Shown here one piece after another: positions 8,657 to 17,128 of a stretch of 49,529 bases of DNA. Position 1 is the stretch's first letter. Each line of letters begins with the position of its first letter. The notes beneath the pieces are model-generated. The model saw only the letters and a list, made by a program, of their open reading frames with translations. It was not told the origin of the DNA and did not search any database. The position numbers and the translations under genes are program-made. Where the stretch lies: contig QQRW01000028.1 in NCBI GenBank assembly GCA_003602605.1, forward strand, positions 62,111-111,639, read 5' to 3'. The DNA is from Candidatus Poseidoniales archaeon (GTDB taxonomy: Archaea > Thermoplasmatota > Poseidoniia > Poseidoniales > Poseidoniaceae).

Positions 8657-10090
8657 TCATTCTTGTTCCCAGAGGTGGGATGGTGTTGAGTCGTAGAACT
8701 TTCTGTTGTATTTCTTCAATCGGCGAATTCGGTTGATGACAAATCCAGTCATCCATAGCGATGCCAGTGAAAGGGCAATTGCTTGCCCCATCAATTCTTC
8801 ATGGTAGTCGTTCAATACGCGAACTTGAATGACATCACCAGACGAGTTTTGACTCGGATTGTGCATCATGATGTAGTGAAACACCATGGGTGACTCAATG
8901 ACCACTTCAAGAGTGTCTTGAGGTGCAACATACTGAACCTCGCCGAGCGTTTTGACGATGCCCCAATCAATTGAACCCTCTTCCATCGCTGGAGGGGCAA
9001 TGTCCACCATGAGGACAACCACTTCCATCGTTAGAGAATCATCGAGATTCGTTATGTTTGAGTGGACATTCATGCCTGGGTCAAATCTCTGAATGATTTC
9101 AAAACGAGAATCATCAGGTCCGAGTTGATACGATATGCGTTCGTCAACATGTGATTCTTGGTATTGAACAGCCATGAGAATCGTGGTGAGCATCAAGAGA
9201 GCTACAATGCCTTCAACAAGCAGGTGTTGTCGTATTTTCTTGCTGGTGAATCCTTTGAAGAAACTACCGTAATCGTTCCTTAACCTTGGCTGCAGGTGAT
9301 GAATGAACAGTGCGCCTACTCCACCGATGAGCAAACCAAGCGGTATGTCAATGAACCAATGAATACCCAGATAAAGAATAGTAAAAACGAACAGTGCAGT
9401 GTTCAATAGCACGAACATGTGGTAGCGGAAATGCCGCCACTCTCGGAGGGTTCCTCCATTCTCTCTCACATGCAGGTAATTGAGCAAAAGAATTCCGAAC
9501 GGTATTGCTACGTGCAGCGAAGGGACTGCATTATCCAGTGGGTCATGCGTTGCATAGAACACACTGTACCATCCTTCATGATACAACAACGATTCCATGC
9601 CGGGTATCCATGAAGAGGTGACTTCAACATTGAAAAACAAATAGTAAGGAACCGCAAGAGCATAAATCAGCAGATAATTCAGGGCAACCTTGTCCGTCAT
9701 GTCCCGGTCACCGGTGTATGCGAAGTACACGGTAGTGACATAAATCAGGAACAGGTAAATGAACAGATAATGGAAATTAAGAACGGCAGTTAGGGTGTCG
9801 TTGAGGAAGAATTCTTGCACATGTTGTGTCAAATTACCCTCAAAGGAATACACAGCTTCCGTCCAGTGCCCAGTGCGTAACTTAATCGGTTCATTGAGCG
9901 TATCGGTAATGGATTTCCACTTTATGATGACGATATAGCCCATTGCGTGTAGGTAATATCGCTGGTCGTGAAAGACCTGTAACCAGCGTTTCACTGGGAT
10001 GCGCATTTCAGGTCTATGGGTAGTGAAAGCCCAACAAATGATTGGAGTCAAAACCAAAATGAGACCCATCATGATTCCATAGGGGTCCAT
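8657..10090 (-). CDS. PAP2-superfamily membrane phosphatase/phosphotransferase (Aur1-like)
   Basis: A 477-residue integral membrane protein. It has at least six helices in the first 300 residues, then another helix (about 300-318), a roughly 120-residue extracytoplasmic domain and a final helix. The PAP2 signatures are clear: PSLHVAIPFG (about 193-202) and GIHWFIDIPLG (about 245-255), holding the two catalytic His. These enzymes dephosphorylate lipid phosphates or transfer lipid head groups (Aur1/inositolphosphoryl transferase branch). In an archaeon the substrate would be an isoprenoid or ether-lipid phosphate, which is an inference. The beta-rich C-terminal domain between the last two helices is not part of the minimal fold. 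A shorter paralogue lies at 45443-46201. Confidence 0.87.
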   Translation of the reverse strand: MDPYGIMMGLILVLTPIICWAFTTHRPEMRIPVKRWLQVFHDQRYYLHAMGYIVIIKWKSITDTLNEPIKLRTGHWTEAVYSFEGNLTQHVQEFFLNDTLTAVLNFHYLFIYLFLIYVTTVYFAYTGDRDMTDKVALNYLLIYALAVPYYLFFNVEVTSSWIPGMESLLYHEGWYSVFYATHDPLDNAVPSLHVAIPFGILLLNYLHVRENGGTLREWRHFRYHMFVLLNTALFVFTILYLGIHWFIDIPLGLLIGGVGALFIHHLQPRLRNDYGSFFKGFTSKKIRQHLLVEGIVALLMLTTILMAVQYQESHVDERISYQLGPDDSRFEIIQRFDPGMNVHSNITNLDDSLTMEVVVLMVDIAPPAMEEGSIDWGIVKTLGEVQYVAPQDTLEVVIESPMVFHYIMMHNPSQNSSGDVIQVRVLNDYHEELMGQAIALSLASLWMTGFVINRIRRLKKYNRKFYDSTPSHLWEQE

Positions 10091-10196
10091 ATCTTACCCG
10101 GCTATGGGATTTCATATAGGCGTTATGACGGAGAGAGCGAGGAAATGGACTTCCGAAGACCCTCAATGGGCAACACAGAATCATTAGTCTTAGAAA

Positions 10197-10217
10197 GGAG
10201 TTCTTTTTGGATGATAC
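10197..10217 (+). promoter_or_regulatory. Ribosome binding site and probable true start of the GDPD gene
   Basis: GGAG at 10197-10200 lies 10 nt before an ATG at 10211 but 17 nt before the ATG at 10218 that opens the long downstream frame. This spacing favours 10211, which encodes MIHGAK before running out of frame (see the GDPD entry). Confidence 0.45.
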
Positions 10218-11375
10218 ATGGTGCAAAAATGGAACCAAGCACCGGAGAACACTTTGGAAAGTCTTCAGCATGCCATTCAAGTTAATGACGGTATAGAATT
10301 TGACCTACGACTTACCAGTGACAAAGAACTCGTTTTGCATCACGATGCAGACATTTCAGTTCCAGCATCGAAGCGACCACACCCTGTTAAGTGGACTGAA
10401 AACCATACGCTCGATGAATTGACTTCCTTCGGTTTTCTATCGTTCGAGGCAATGCTGTCAGATCCGATTATTCGCTCGGAGTGGCGAGATAAGGGTAAGA
10501 TGGGTTGCGTCGAGTTGAAACGTCCTCATCCGAAAGCCCTCTACGGTGGGGGAGTATTTGGTAAAAAGCAGCATATTTCTCACATCAGTGACATGATGGT
10601 CAAAGCCGATGCTTTGCTTGATGAGCATGGCATTCCTCATGAAAACACGGTCTACTATGCATTCCACAACGGGATGAAAGCCTCCGCAAAATTATCCAAA
10701 ACGAAGCGTCCTTGGTCGAATTTAACGCCATATATTCCACCTTTTGGAACATACTACACCAAAAGGATGCGTGGGACTCTCCACTTTCTGACAACGCCTT
10801 TGGCCCGTCTTATCCGTACTAATCGTGATGCAGGCGCATCCATGGCGCCCTGCGCAGTCGAATACTTTCTTCCTCCGCAGAATGTGATTACACTCGGCCG
10901 CCGGGGTGGTTTGAAGGGCGAACGCATACGGCGAATCAATGCACATCAGGGTGGATTTCCGATTTATGTGTGGCCTGCAAATCTAGGTAAAGAACACGAC
11001 ATACTCGATGCCGGGCTAACCGGTCTCACCGATTGTTCTGATCCAAACATGACATGGTTACCTTCCGGACACTTGCGATGGACTCGACCTGCAACATTGC
11101 CTCTCGATGCTCAACAACGAAATCTTTTGAAATCGGCGACGCAGTCCAATCATCAGAACATCTTGAAACAACTCCACGAGGAAGTTGTTCCCTGGTCTGA
11201 ATGTGATAATGAACGCAAGACCGCTCTTGTTGAAATGTGGAAATCAAAATGGCAATGGAGTGATTCGACCGCTTCTATTCTTGAGCGTTCCAGTCATGCT
11301 TCACCTCCTTGGGAGGCCATACGACTACTCGGGCATCGTGGTTCAGGTAAGACATCACGGCCTGTGCTGAGGTGA
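10218..11375 (+). CDS. Glycerophosphodiester phosphodiesterase-like protein, probable frameshift at the N-terminus
   Basis: A 385-residue protein of the GDPD TIM-barrel family, which hydrolyses glycerophosphodiesters to an alcohol and glycerol phosphate. Conserved signatures are APENTLESLQ (about 8-17), IEFDLRLTSDKELVLHHDADI in its core parts (EFDLR, HHD; about 27-46), VELKRP (about 95-100), and a late FPIYVWPANLG...GLTGLTDCSDP segment. As read, the first catalytic His of the usual HRG(x)...PENT start is absent. Removing one base from the A-run at 10225-10229 would join it to the frame of the ATG at 10211, giving MIHGAKWNQAPENT, with a His at the canonical spacing from PENT. The last 14 residues (GHRGSGKTSRPVLR) look like the beginning of a second GDPD domain cut short by the stop. 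Confidence 0.75.
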   Translation: MVQKWNQAPENTLESLQHAIQVNDGIEFDLRLTSDKELVLHHDADISVPASKRPHPVKWTENHTLDELTSFGFLSFEAMLSDPIIRSEWRDKGKMGCVELKRPHPKALYGGGVFGKKQHISHISDMMVKADALLDEHGIPHENTVYYAFHNGMKASAKLSKTKRPWSNLTPYIPPFGTYYTKRMRGTLHFLTTPLARLIRTNRDAGASMAPCAVEYFLPPQNVITLGRRGGLKGERIRRINAHQGGFPIYVWPANLGKEHDILDAGLTGLTDCSDPNMTWLPSGHLRWTRPATLPLDAQQRNLLKSATQSNHQNILKQLHEEVVPWSECDNERKTALVEMWKSKWQWSDSTASILERSSHASPPWEAIRLLGHRGSGKTSRPVLR

Positions 11376-11378
11376 ATT

Positions 11379-12563
11379 TCACTCGGTATGGCGAAGAGAT
11401 TGCGCTTCTGCAATGTACTTTGGACGATAGATCGGTGTACCCTTTCCATCTCGTAATACTGCCCGTTCATCGACGATTTGAGCACCGATTCCCGCAACTC
11501 GCGCCCATCCAAAGAATGTAGTGTAGTACGTGGGGTCTGTAAATCCGATGTGATGAAGAAGTGCGCCACTGGCAATGTCTACATTGGCGTTTGGATTGCT
11601 GATTTTTGGGTTCTCACTGAGCACACGTGGAGCGACTTCTCGCAATGTTGTCACGATTTTGAAGTTCTCATCATCGGGACAAATCTCTGCGCCAAGTTGG
11701 AATTGTACGGTGGCTCGCGGGTCTTCTGCACGGAGGACTGCGTGGCCAAAGCCAAATATTGGGCGCTTTGCTTCTAGCTCGGCACGAACAAAGGCTTCGA
11801 CTTCATCGGGGTTACTGGTTCCAACCTTCAAGACGAATTCAAGGCATGATTGGTTTGCGCGTCCATGAAGCGGTCCTGAAAGTGCGTTCATTGCACCTGC
11901 CATTGATGAATACACAGTCGCCTTTCCAGATGCAATTGCCTTGCCAGCGAAGGTCGAAAGATTACCTCCGCCGTGGTCCATATGGAGGACAAGGTAAGTG
12001 GAAATGACTTGTTTCATTTTCTCCTTGTCTACACCTTCAAATTCGAGAGCATGGACAAAGCGGTCAACGAGATTCATCGATGTGTCGTCAGCAGGGATGT
12101 CGTTTTCTCGGCCTTCCCGGATTCTAAAAATGAGGGCCATCAAACGAGGCATTCGGGCGATGAGGTTGAGTGCATCCTCTTTCCAGTCGCCAGTGGTTTC
12201 TAACATTCCCAGGGTGTGAATACCGATGCTCAGCCAATCCATTGGGTGTCCGAACTTTGGTAGAGTTTTGAGTATCGATTCAATATCTCCAGGGATCTCT
12301 GCTCGAGCCGCAAGGTCTTGGTGGAATGCAGTAGATTGTTCAGGCGTTGGCAATTCTTTGTTGAATAAGAGGTAAACGATATCCTCTGGCTCATATTGCG
12401 CAAGTTCGGAAATCGGATAGCCGCAATAGTGAACGCCTTCTGTTGGTGTGACAAACGAGGTTCTGCAAGTGCCGACAGGAACACCACGAAGGCCAGTGTT
12501 GAGGTGGTTCTCAGTCACTTCCAAAAGTACCTTGTTGTCTGCCAATTGCTCCCCTCGGAACAT
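11379..12563 (-). CDS. gltA: Citrate synthase
   Basis: A 394-residue enzyme of the TCA cycle that condenses acetyl-CoA and oxaloacetate to citrate. The catalytic landmarks are HMDHGGGNLSTFAGK (about 193-207; the first active-site His region, with GGG where many enzymes have GMN), GPLHGRANQ (about 230-238; second His), FGFGHAVLRAEDPR (third His and substrate contacts) and a C-terminal Asp/Arg region ending in GTPIYRP. The start ATG at 12563 has GAGGT 7 nt upstream. Length is that of the short archaeal/Gram-positive type. Methylcitrate synthase is a close relative and cannot be excluded. Its 3' end sits 3 bp from the end of the convergent GDPD gene. Confidence 0.95.
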   Translation of the reverse strand: MFRGEQLADNKVLLEVTENHLNTGLRGVPVGTCRTSFVTPTEGVHYCGYPISELAQYEPEDIVYLLFNKELPTPEQSTAFHQDLAARAEIPGDIESILKTLPKFGHPMDWLSIGIHTLGMLETTGDWKEDALNLIARMPRLMALIFRIREGRENDIPADDTSMNLVDRFVHALEFEGVDKEKMKQVISTYLVLHMDHGGGNLSTFAGKAIASGKATVYSSMAGAMNALSGPLHGRANQSCLEFVLKVGTSNPDEVEAFVRAELEAKRPIFGFGHAVLRAEDPRATVQFQLGAEICPDDENFKIVTTLREVAPRVLSENPKISNPNANVDIASGALLHHIGFTDPTYYTTFFGWARVAGIGAQIVDERAVLRDGKGTPIYRPKYIAEAQSLRHTE

Positions 12564-12632
12564 TCCACATACCTCTTTCGTATAAAGGCGGCTCTTCGAT
12601 ATTCAACTGTTAATGCACGGTTCGGAGCACGC

Positions 12633-13106
12633 TCATCGAACTTTACGATTCCAAGGCGGCCAAGAACGGAATCCTTTGGTCGATTCTCGGTCAGCGAAGA
12701 CATGGATACGTATTGCTTCACCATCGATGATGAGGGCGTCATCAGCGGTAAGTCCAGGGCATGTCTCCTTTACATCTCTCCATGCTCTGTCGGTTGCAAG
12801 GTTCTCTGACCACCATGGAAAGGCTGCACACTGCTGAGGCCGGACAGTATAGATGGTGCATTGTTTATTTTGGTCAAGATAGATGCAAACATCATCAACT
12901 TCACGACTTTTGAGAACATAACGGCCATCAAGTGTTTGACGACAATCCCTTTCCAGCCATTCTTCGACTTCCATACCGTGGTGCTTGGAAATGCGTTCTG
13001 CATCTGTGATGGATAGGTACACAATACCACCAGGCTCATCACAGCATTTACCGCAATTTGATTGGCAAGAGAAGGCTACGCCCTCCATCCACCACGGTGG
13101 TCTCAT
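12633..13106 (-). CDS. YkgJ-family cysteine-cluster protein
   Basis: A 157-residue protein of the Fe-S/zinc-chelating YkgJ (CxCxxCC-like) family, function unknown. The cysteine cluster is C14, C18, C21 and C22 (CQSNCGKCC); CIYLD(x)nC(x)IY(x)RP(x)QC follows, which is the second half of the motif (about 74-97), and a further Cys sits at about 117. Members are often linked to RNA or protein modification, but no reaction is proven. The ATG at 13106 overlaps the stop of the DnaA-like gene as ATGA, implying translational coupling. It is therefore the third gene of the unusual DUF835 / DnaA-like cluster. Confidence 0.88.
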   Translation of the reverse strand: MRPPWWMEGVAFSCQSNCGKCCDEPGGIVYLSITDAERISKHHGMEVEEWLERDCRQTLDGRYVLKSREVDDVCIYLDQNKQCTIYTVRPQQCAAFPWWSENLATDRAWRDVKETCPGLTADDALIIDGEAIRIHVFADRESTKGFRSWPPWNRKVR

Positions 13107-15136
13107 TCCTCTTCACCCGTTTGCATAGTTTGAACTGGACGGATCCGACCTAATCTGATCTTACGAGGTTGCGGAGATTCATCGAGTAAATCCATCATAT
13201 CGACGCTGCGTGAATCAACATTCCATTCCCCGTCGGGTTCGTGACTGTCAAGAGGGTCTACGACTTTGCTTGGTTTTCTACGGTTTGCTTTTCGCCTTTC
13301 ATTTCGAACACTGTCCTCTTCCATTTCGGGCCAAGGTTCTCGGTCGGGGTCGAATTCAATGAGGTTACTTTCCATTTTTCGCAACTCGTCAGCGATGTGA
13401 ATCAATTCCTCAATCGATGCTTCTGAAGTGCGTTCTGAGAGGTCATGAAGTTGAGATTCAAGATTTCCAAGTTGGATGGAACTCTCAATCAAGTCGCGTT
13501 CAAACGAGTTTATCCGATGATCAAATGCTTCATCCAACTCTGTTAAAACATCTGCAGCCAAACCGTAGTCTCTTTCCTCAATTCGTCCTTGGCGAGCGAT
13601 GAGATGTTGTTCCCTTTCATTGAGGTCAAGGACGGATGGTGCAGAAGGTGCGGTGTCTTCCAGTGCAATTTTCAGATATTCTGAATGCCTCCGTTCCCCG
13701 GATTCAACCAGTTCGCGAGCATTGAGTTCTGGCGGCATGTACTCGTCGTCACCGAGTTCAGGTAATTTCGAATAAAGGTCGATCCCTCCATGGACTTCAT
13801 CGCTGTAAACGGTATCAACTGCTGAATCGATGAGGCGCATCGCAATGTCCTCCACCTTTTCACGTGCGTAAGGTTGTTCGGGGGTTGCTGTTTTTACTTG
13901 ATTTGACAACAATGCAGTGACATCTTCTCCATCAAATACTTCATCGCCGGACTGGAGGGCGAGGGCAACCAAGTCAAAATTGGCTTTAGTCGAATGCCAT
14001 CCAACGGTATCTTTGAGTACCAGGCTGGCCAATTGACTGTCGTTCATCATTAGACCTTTTTTGATAGCAAGGTGCCGAGCATACAACATCATACTCGAAG
14101 ACTGAGGTATCTCGAGATGTACCGATGCAGCATGCCGTGTGAGCTCCCACAGCCGTGAAGTTGGCCAATCGTCCGGGGTGCTTTTGGAAGTGAGCAACAC
14201 ATGCACGCCAAGGTTGAGAGCGTAGTCGATCATGAGTCCGATTTCATGAGCAAGTTCCGGATGATCGACGTTTGAATCAATGTCGTCAATAGCAAGTAAT
14301 CTTGCATTTACGAGCGTATCTTGCCATCCATCTGGCAACCGCTCCAAGCCTGCCAATTCAGCGCTGGTAAGCATGTACACATTCCCCTCTTGACGGCGGA
14401 GAACAGCTTGCGCAGTTGCGTGGAGAAGGTGCGTCCTTCCAGTTTGTGAGGCACCAATGAAGAGCAAAGGGTTGAGCTGCCCTCCGGGAGAATCGACAAC
14501 GGCATCTGCTGCCTGTGTAGCACGTCTGTTTTCTGGAATACTGAACCACTGCTTGAAACTCTTGCGAACTTCGGGGCGAAGTCTAAGCGGCCAAACGCCT
14601 TCGGCTGGCAAAACCACGCTGTGATGGAACGGTGAGGTCTCTTCCGGGGATGCCAACTCTTCAGAGAGGGCATGGGTTGCTCGGCCACGATGGCCATCGA
14701 GTACAGATTTCCATACGGGACTTCCATCTTGTTCCATCCCCAGGTAGCTGTCTTCGACAGGTTCAGTGTTCTGTTCGATGGATTCGAAAGTTCGTTGTCG
14801 CAGCGAGCGAATACGCCGGGCTGCGATGTCTGCGAGTGAATCGCCATTGGACTGAAGTTCAATTGCAGGTTTTCTTTTCGTGTTTTGTTTGCCGAGCACC
14901 CCGTCAGCTACCAGTTCAAAGGTTGGACGCTCAACGATTCCAGTTCGTTGCAGAAGAGTGCCTTGGCGACGATCGACTACACCTTTTTTTCCCAACAAGC
15001 GGTTGAGTTTGGAGTTTGAGGATACAGAATCCGAGTCCTTTTTTGTGGTGACTCGTTCGACACCGATGCCACTGTGCTCAAGTTTCTGGCGGGCAAGTTC
15101 GAGCGCTAAGGCGAGTTTCTCACGTCGGGCGCTCAT
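13103..15136 (-). CDS. DnaA-like AAA+ protein with Arg in the Walker A lysine position
   Basis: A 677-residue protein. Residues about 205-400 resemble the AAA+ core of bacterial DnaA/Hda: NPLLFIGASQTGRTHLLHA around 222-240 (Walker A 228-235, with R234 where Lys is expected), LLAIDDID (280-287, Walker B), LLTSKS (314-319, sensor 1 position) and SRLWELTRHA (328-336, where DnaA has its arginine-finger box). A helical lid follows to about 395, with TKANFD near the sensor 2 position. There is no DnaA domain IV helix-turn-helix. Residues 1-200 are basic and partly disordered; 400-677 are acidic, then helical/coiled-coil (about 500-580), then basic. It is coupled by ATGA overlaps to the DUF835 gene upstream and the YkgJ gene downstream. 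A true replication initiator is unlikely; a regulator or DNA-associated switch is an inference. Confidence 0.8.
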   Translation of the reverse strand: MSARREKLALALELARQKLEHSGIGVERVTTKKDSDSVSSNSKLNRLLGKKGVVDRRQGTLLQRTGIVERPTFELVADGVLGKQNTKRKPAIELQSNGDSLADIAARRIRSLRQRTFESIEQNTEPVEDSYLGMEQDGSPVWKSVLDGHRGRATHALSEELASPEETSPFHHSVVLPAEGVWPLRLRPEVRKSFKQWFSIPENRRATQAADAVVDSPGGQLNPLLFIGASQTGRTHLLHATAQAVLRRQEGNVYMLTSAELAGLERLPDGWQDTLVNARLLAIDDIDSNVDHPELAHEIGLMIDYALNLGVHVLLTSKSTPDDWPTSRLWELTRHAASVHLEIPQSSSMMLYARHLAIKKGLMMNDSQLASLVLKDTVGWHSTKANFDLVALALQSGDEVFDGEDVTALLSNQVKTATPEQPYAREKVEDIAMRLIDSAVDTVYSDEVHGGIDLYSKLPELGDDEYMPPELNARELVESGERRHSEYLKIALEDTAPSAPSVLDLNEREQHLIARQGRIEERDYGLAADVLTELDEAFDHRINSFERDLIESSIQLGNLESQLHDLSERTSEASIEELIHIADELRKMESNLIEFDPDREPWPEMEEDSVRNERRKANRRKPSKVVDPLDSHEPDGEWNVDSRSVDMMDLLDESPQPRKIRLGRIRPVQTMQTGEEE

Positions 15137-17106
15137 TTCTCCTCCGCCTCCTTTTCCTTGCGAAGTCGTTCTCTGTCTTCAATTTCCCACACGCTGAGTT
15201 TGTCTTCAAGCGAAGGTTTTGATTGGCGGCGGAACGCACCCTCTCTGCTTGGTTTATCACCCTGATTTTGGGTCATGGCGCCAGGCCGGGCCATGTGTGG
15301 GGTAAGTGATGTCTGCGTATCGACCGGCATTCTGTCATTAACCGCTTCAATCGGCCTGCTGGCAAGGGGGGTTTCTGGGAGTCGGTGTTCTCGTGTATTG
15401 ACGTGCTGCCGAGTAGCATCCAACACGGATGAGTTCATCCGTGGCAAAACACTCATTTTTGCTACTGCTTTTTCTTGGCGATTCGTATAATTGTCAAGTT
15501 TTGATGAAATTGCTTGTGGTGGTTGTATCTTGCCCTTGTCTATGTCGCTGAGGTCTTTTGCTTCTGTTGCATTGCGAACCGCCGCAAATAATGCGAGTTG
15601 ATTTTTACGATTTGGTCGTGCGACAGACTTCTTCTTTTTTCTGCGAACTTTTTTTGCTCGGCGTGGGGCTGCAGGTGGGGCAATGACCGGCCGCTTCTTG
15701 CTCGCTTGGACGGCAACAGTTTCCTTCGACTCCATCTCGATTACAGTTGCAATCGAATCGTGCAAAATGGTTTCTGGAACCGATGTCTTGGGTGTTGAAA
15801 TATCCCGGTGCGTGGGCTCATCAAAGCTTTGATTTGGTACCAACTCGTCATTGTGTTTTGCTTCAATTGCCTCTTCTTCGTTTTCGTTACTCCATTCCTG
15901 CACAACTGAATGAAGGGATTCCGTAGCAGCTTGTACATCTTCGGATTCTGGAGCATCCAACCCGCCTTCCATTGTTCCAAATACGCTCGATTGCGGTGCG
16001 ATAGGTCCGCCGCTTGAAGACGCAATCGCCTGTTGAAGTTGTTGTTCAATCCACTGCTTTTCTTCTTCACTGGCCGGTGCACAAAGTGGATGGTCTAACA
16101 AAAGGTCCGGTTCAAGATTCCAGTGTTCCAGTACCGATGCTTCGAGGTCAGTCATATAGCGTGAGAGATGCTGACGAGTTGTCAATGAGAAGGCATTGAA
16201 GTCAGCAGTTGTAAGGAATAAATGGTCTTCTAATCGAACTCCATCAACAATATCTCGTAGGAAATTGACGACTCGGTCGTCACCGTGTAGGCTAGAGAGA
16301 TACTCGATTCCTTCGAGAACCACGACTGCACGGAGATTTTCCCAGAGGAAAGAGTCAATCTTTCTGCGAATGTTGTCAAGACTCGGTTCAATGGATTTCT
16401 TTCCGTTGTTTTGAGACAGCCAAGAGCTGGATGCGATTGGAATATTGTGTTCGACATTGAGTGATTCAATATCATGTCGGGCAAGAACAAGTAACGGTCG
16501 TCCGTGCACCGCTAATTGGCCAGCAAGGTCGAACAGTGGAGATGGGTCTGCAGAGTCGAAGAAGTACGCATCACCCGGTCGAAGCATTTTTTCTAGACCG
16601 TCGAATCTTTGCATCATTGCTCGACTGCGGTGTCGAAGTGCTTCTGGCGCTTCAACAACCGTTTCCATCTCTGGAAGTCGTTCTTCACGGCGCCAACTGC
16701 TCGTTCGGAACCTTGACTTCGACCACCACTGGTGATTCTCTTGCTTCGGTTTTGTTTCTTGAACGGATTGGAAATGAGCCTCTGGATAGAGATTGAGTAT
16801 TCTGTCCATGTCGGAAAGTGGCAACTCATGCACTGCAATGAAAGAGTCGAGCAATGCACAATCGCTCTCGATGTCGAGTAAAGCCTCAAGTGCCATGCTG
16901 ATCGAATCAGACTCGTGAAGAGCCATCATGGGCGCTCCATCCTTGAAACCGATGTGACCTATTCGTGGCATCTCGTCCTTTGGCCGGCGTTCAATCCGCA
17001 GGTAACATGTTGTGGACAGACGTGCGATGTCCGTCGACAGAAGTTGCAATGAATCCGGTCCACCGCGCCGGACTTCCGTAACATCTCCTTGCGGCAGTTC
17101 CACCAT
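15133..17106 (-). CDS. DUF835-domain protein with long basic, disordered C-terminus
   Basis: 657 residues from the ATG at 17106; a GTG at 17112 is the longer alternative, but the Shine-Dalgarno sequence GGGGTGA (17113-17119) is spaced 6 nt from the ATG. Residues about 30-110 contain a GHIGFKDGAPMMALHESDS segment reminiscent of DUF4388/PATAN-like signalling domains. Residues about 175-320 match the archaeal DUF835 pattern: PLLVLARHD, IASSSWLS, a Walker-B-like VVVLEGIEYLSSL (about 262-274), and LFLTTADFNAFSL. There is no Walker A, so it probably does not hydrolyse ATP. Residues 330-657 are low complexity, with a strongly basic patch (RRAKKVRRKKKKS) suited to nucleic-acid contact. The stop overlaps the DnaA-like start (ATGA). 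The domain assignments are from pattern recognition. Confidence 0.75.
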   Translation of the reverse strand: MVELPQGDVTEVRRGGPDSLQLLSTDIARLSTTCYLRIERRPKDEMPRIGHIGFKDGAPMMALHESDSISMALEALLDIESDCALLDSFIAVHELPLSDMDRILNLYPEAHFQSVQETKPKQENHQWWSKSRFRTSSWRREERLPEMETVVEAPEALRHRSRAMMQRFDGLEKMLRPGDAYFFDSADPSPLFDLAGQLAVHGRPLLVLARHDIESLNVEHNIPIASSSWLSQNNGKKSIEPSLDNIRRKIDSFLWENLRAVVVLEGIEYLSSLHGDDRVVNFLRDIVDGVRLEDHLFLTTADFNAFSLTTRQHLSRYMTDLEASVLEHWNLEPDLLLDHPLCAPASEEEKQWIEQQLQQAIASSSGGPIAPQSSVFGTMEGGLDAPESEDVQAATESLHSVVQEWSNENEEEAIEAKHNDELVPNQSFDEPTHRDISTPKTSVPETILHDSIATVIEMESKETVAVQASKKRPVIAPPAAPRRAKKVRRKKKKSVARPNRKNQLALFAAVRNATEAKDLSDIDKGKIQPPQAISSKLDNYTNRQEKAVAKMSVLPRMNSSVLDATRQHVNTREHRLPETPLASRPIEAVNDRMPVDTQTSLTPHMARPGAMTQNQGDKPSREGAFRRQSKPSLEDKLSVWEIEDRERLRKEKEAEEK

Positions 17107-17112
17107 TTCCAC

Positions 17113-17128
17113 TCACCCCTTCGGGGTG
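17113..17128 (-). promoter_or_regulatory. Hairpin enclosing the ribosome binding site of the DUF835 / DnaA-like cluster
   Basis: On the minus strand CACCCC, GAA and GGGGTG form a perfect 6-bp stem with a 3-nt loop (17114-17128). The 3' arm plus the next A is the Shine-Dalgarno GGGGTGA (17113-17119), 6 nt before the ATG at 17106. Folding would hide the ribosome binding site, so translation of the three coupled genes could be switched by a protein, a ligand or temperature. The switch is an inference. Confidence 0.45.

Noticed and set aside
11331-11360. GHRGSGKT in the GDPD tail as a Walker A motif
   Set aside because: It fits GxxxxGKT but lies 14 residues from the stop, with no Walker B; a GDPD-type HRG remnant is more likely.
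13103-15136. DnaA-like gene as a bacterial replication initiator with a nearby oriC
   Set aside because: There is no helix-turn-helix domain, the P-loop lysine is missing, and I see no DnaA-box cluster or A/T-rich unwinding region around it.
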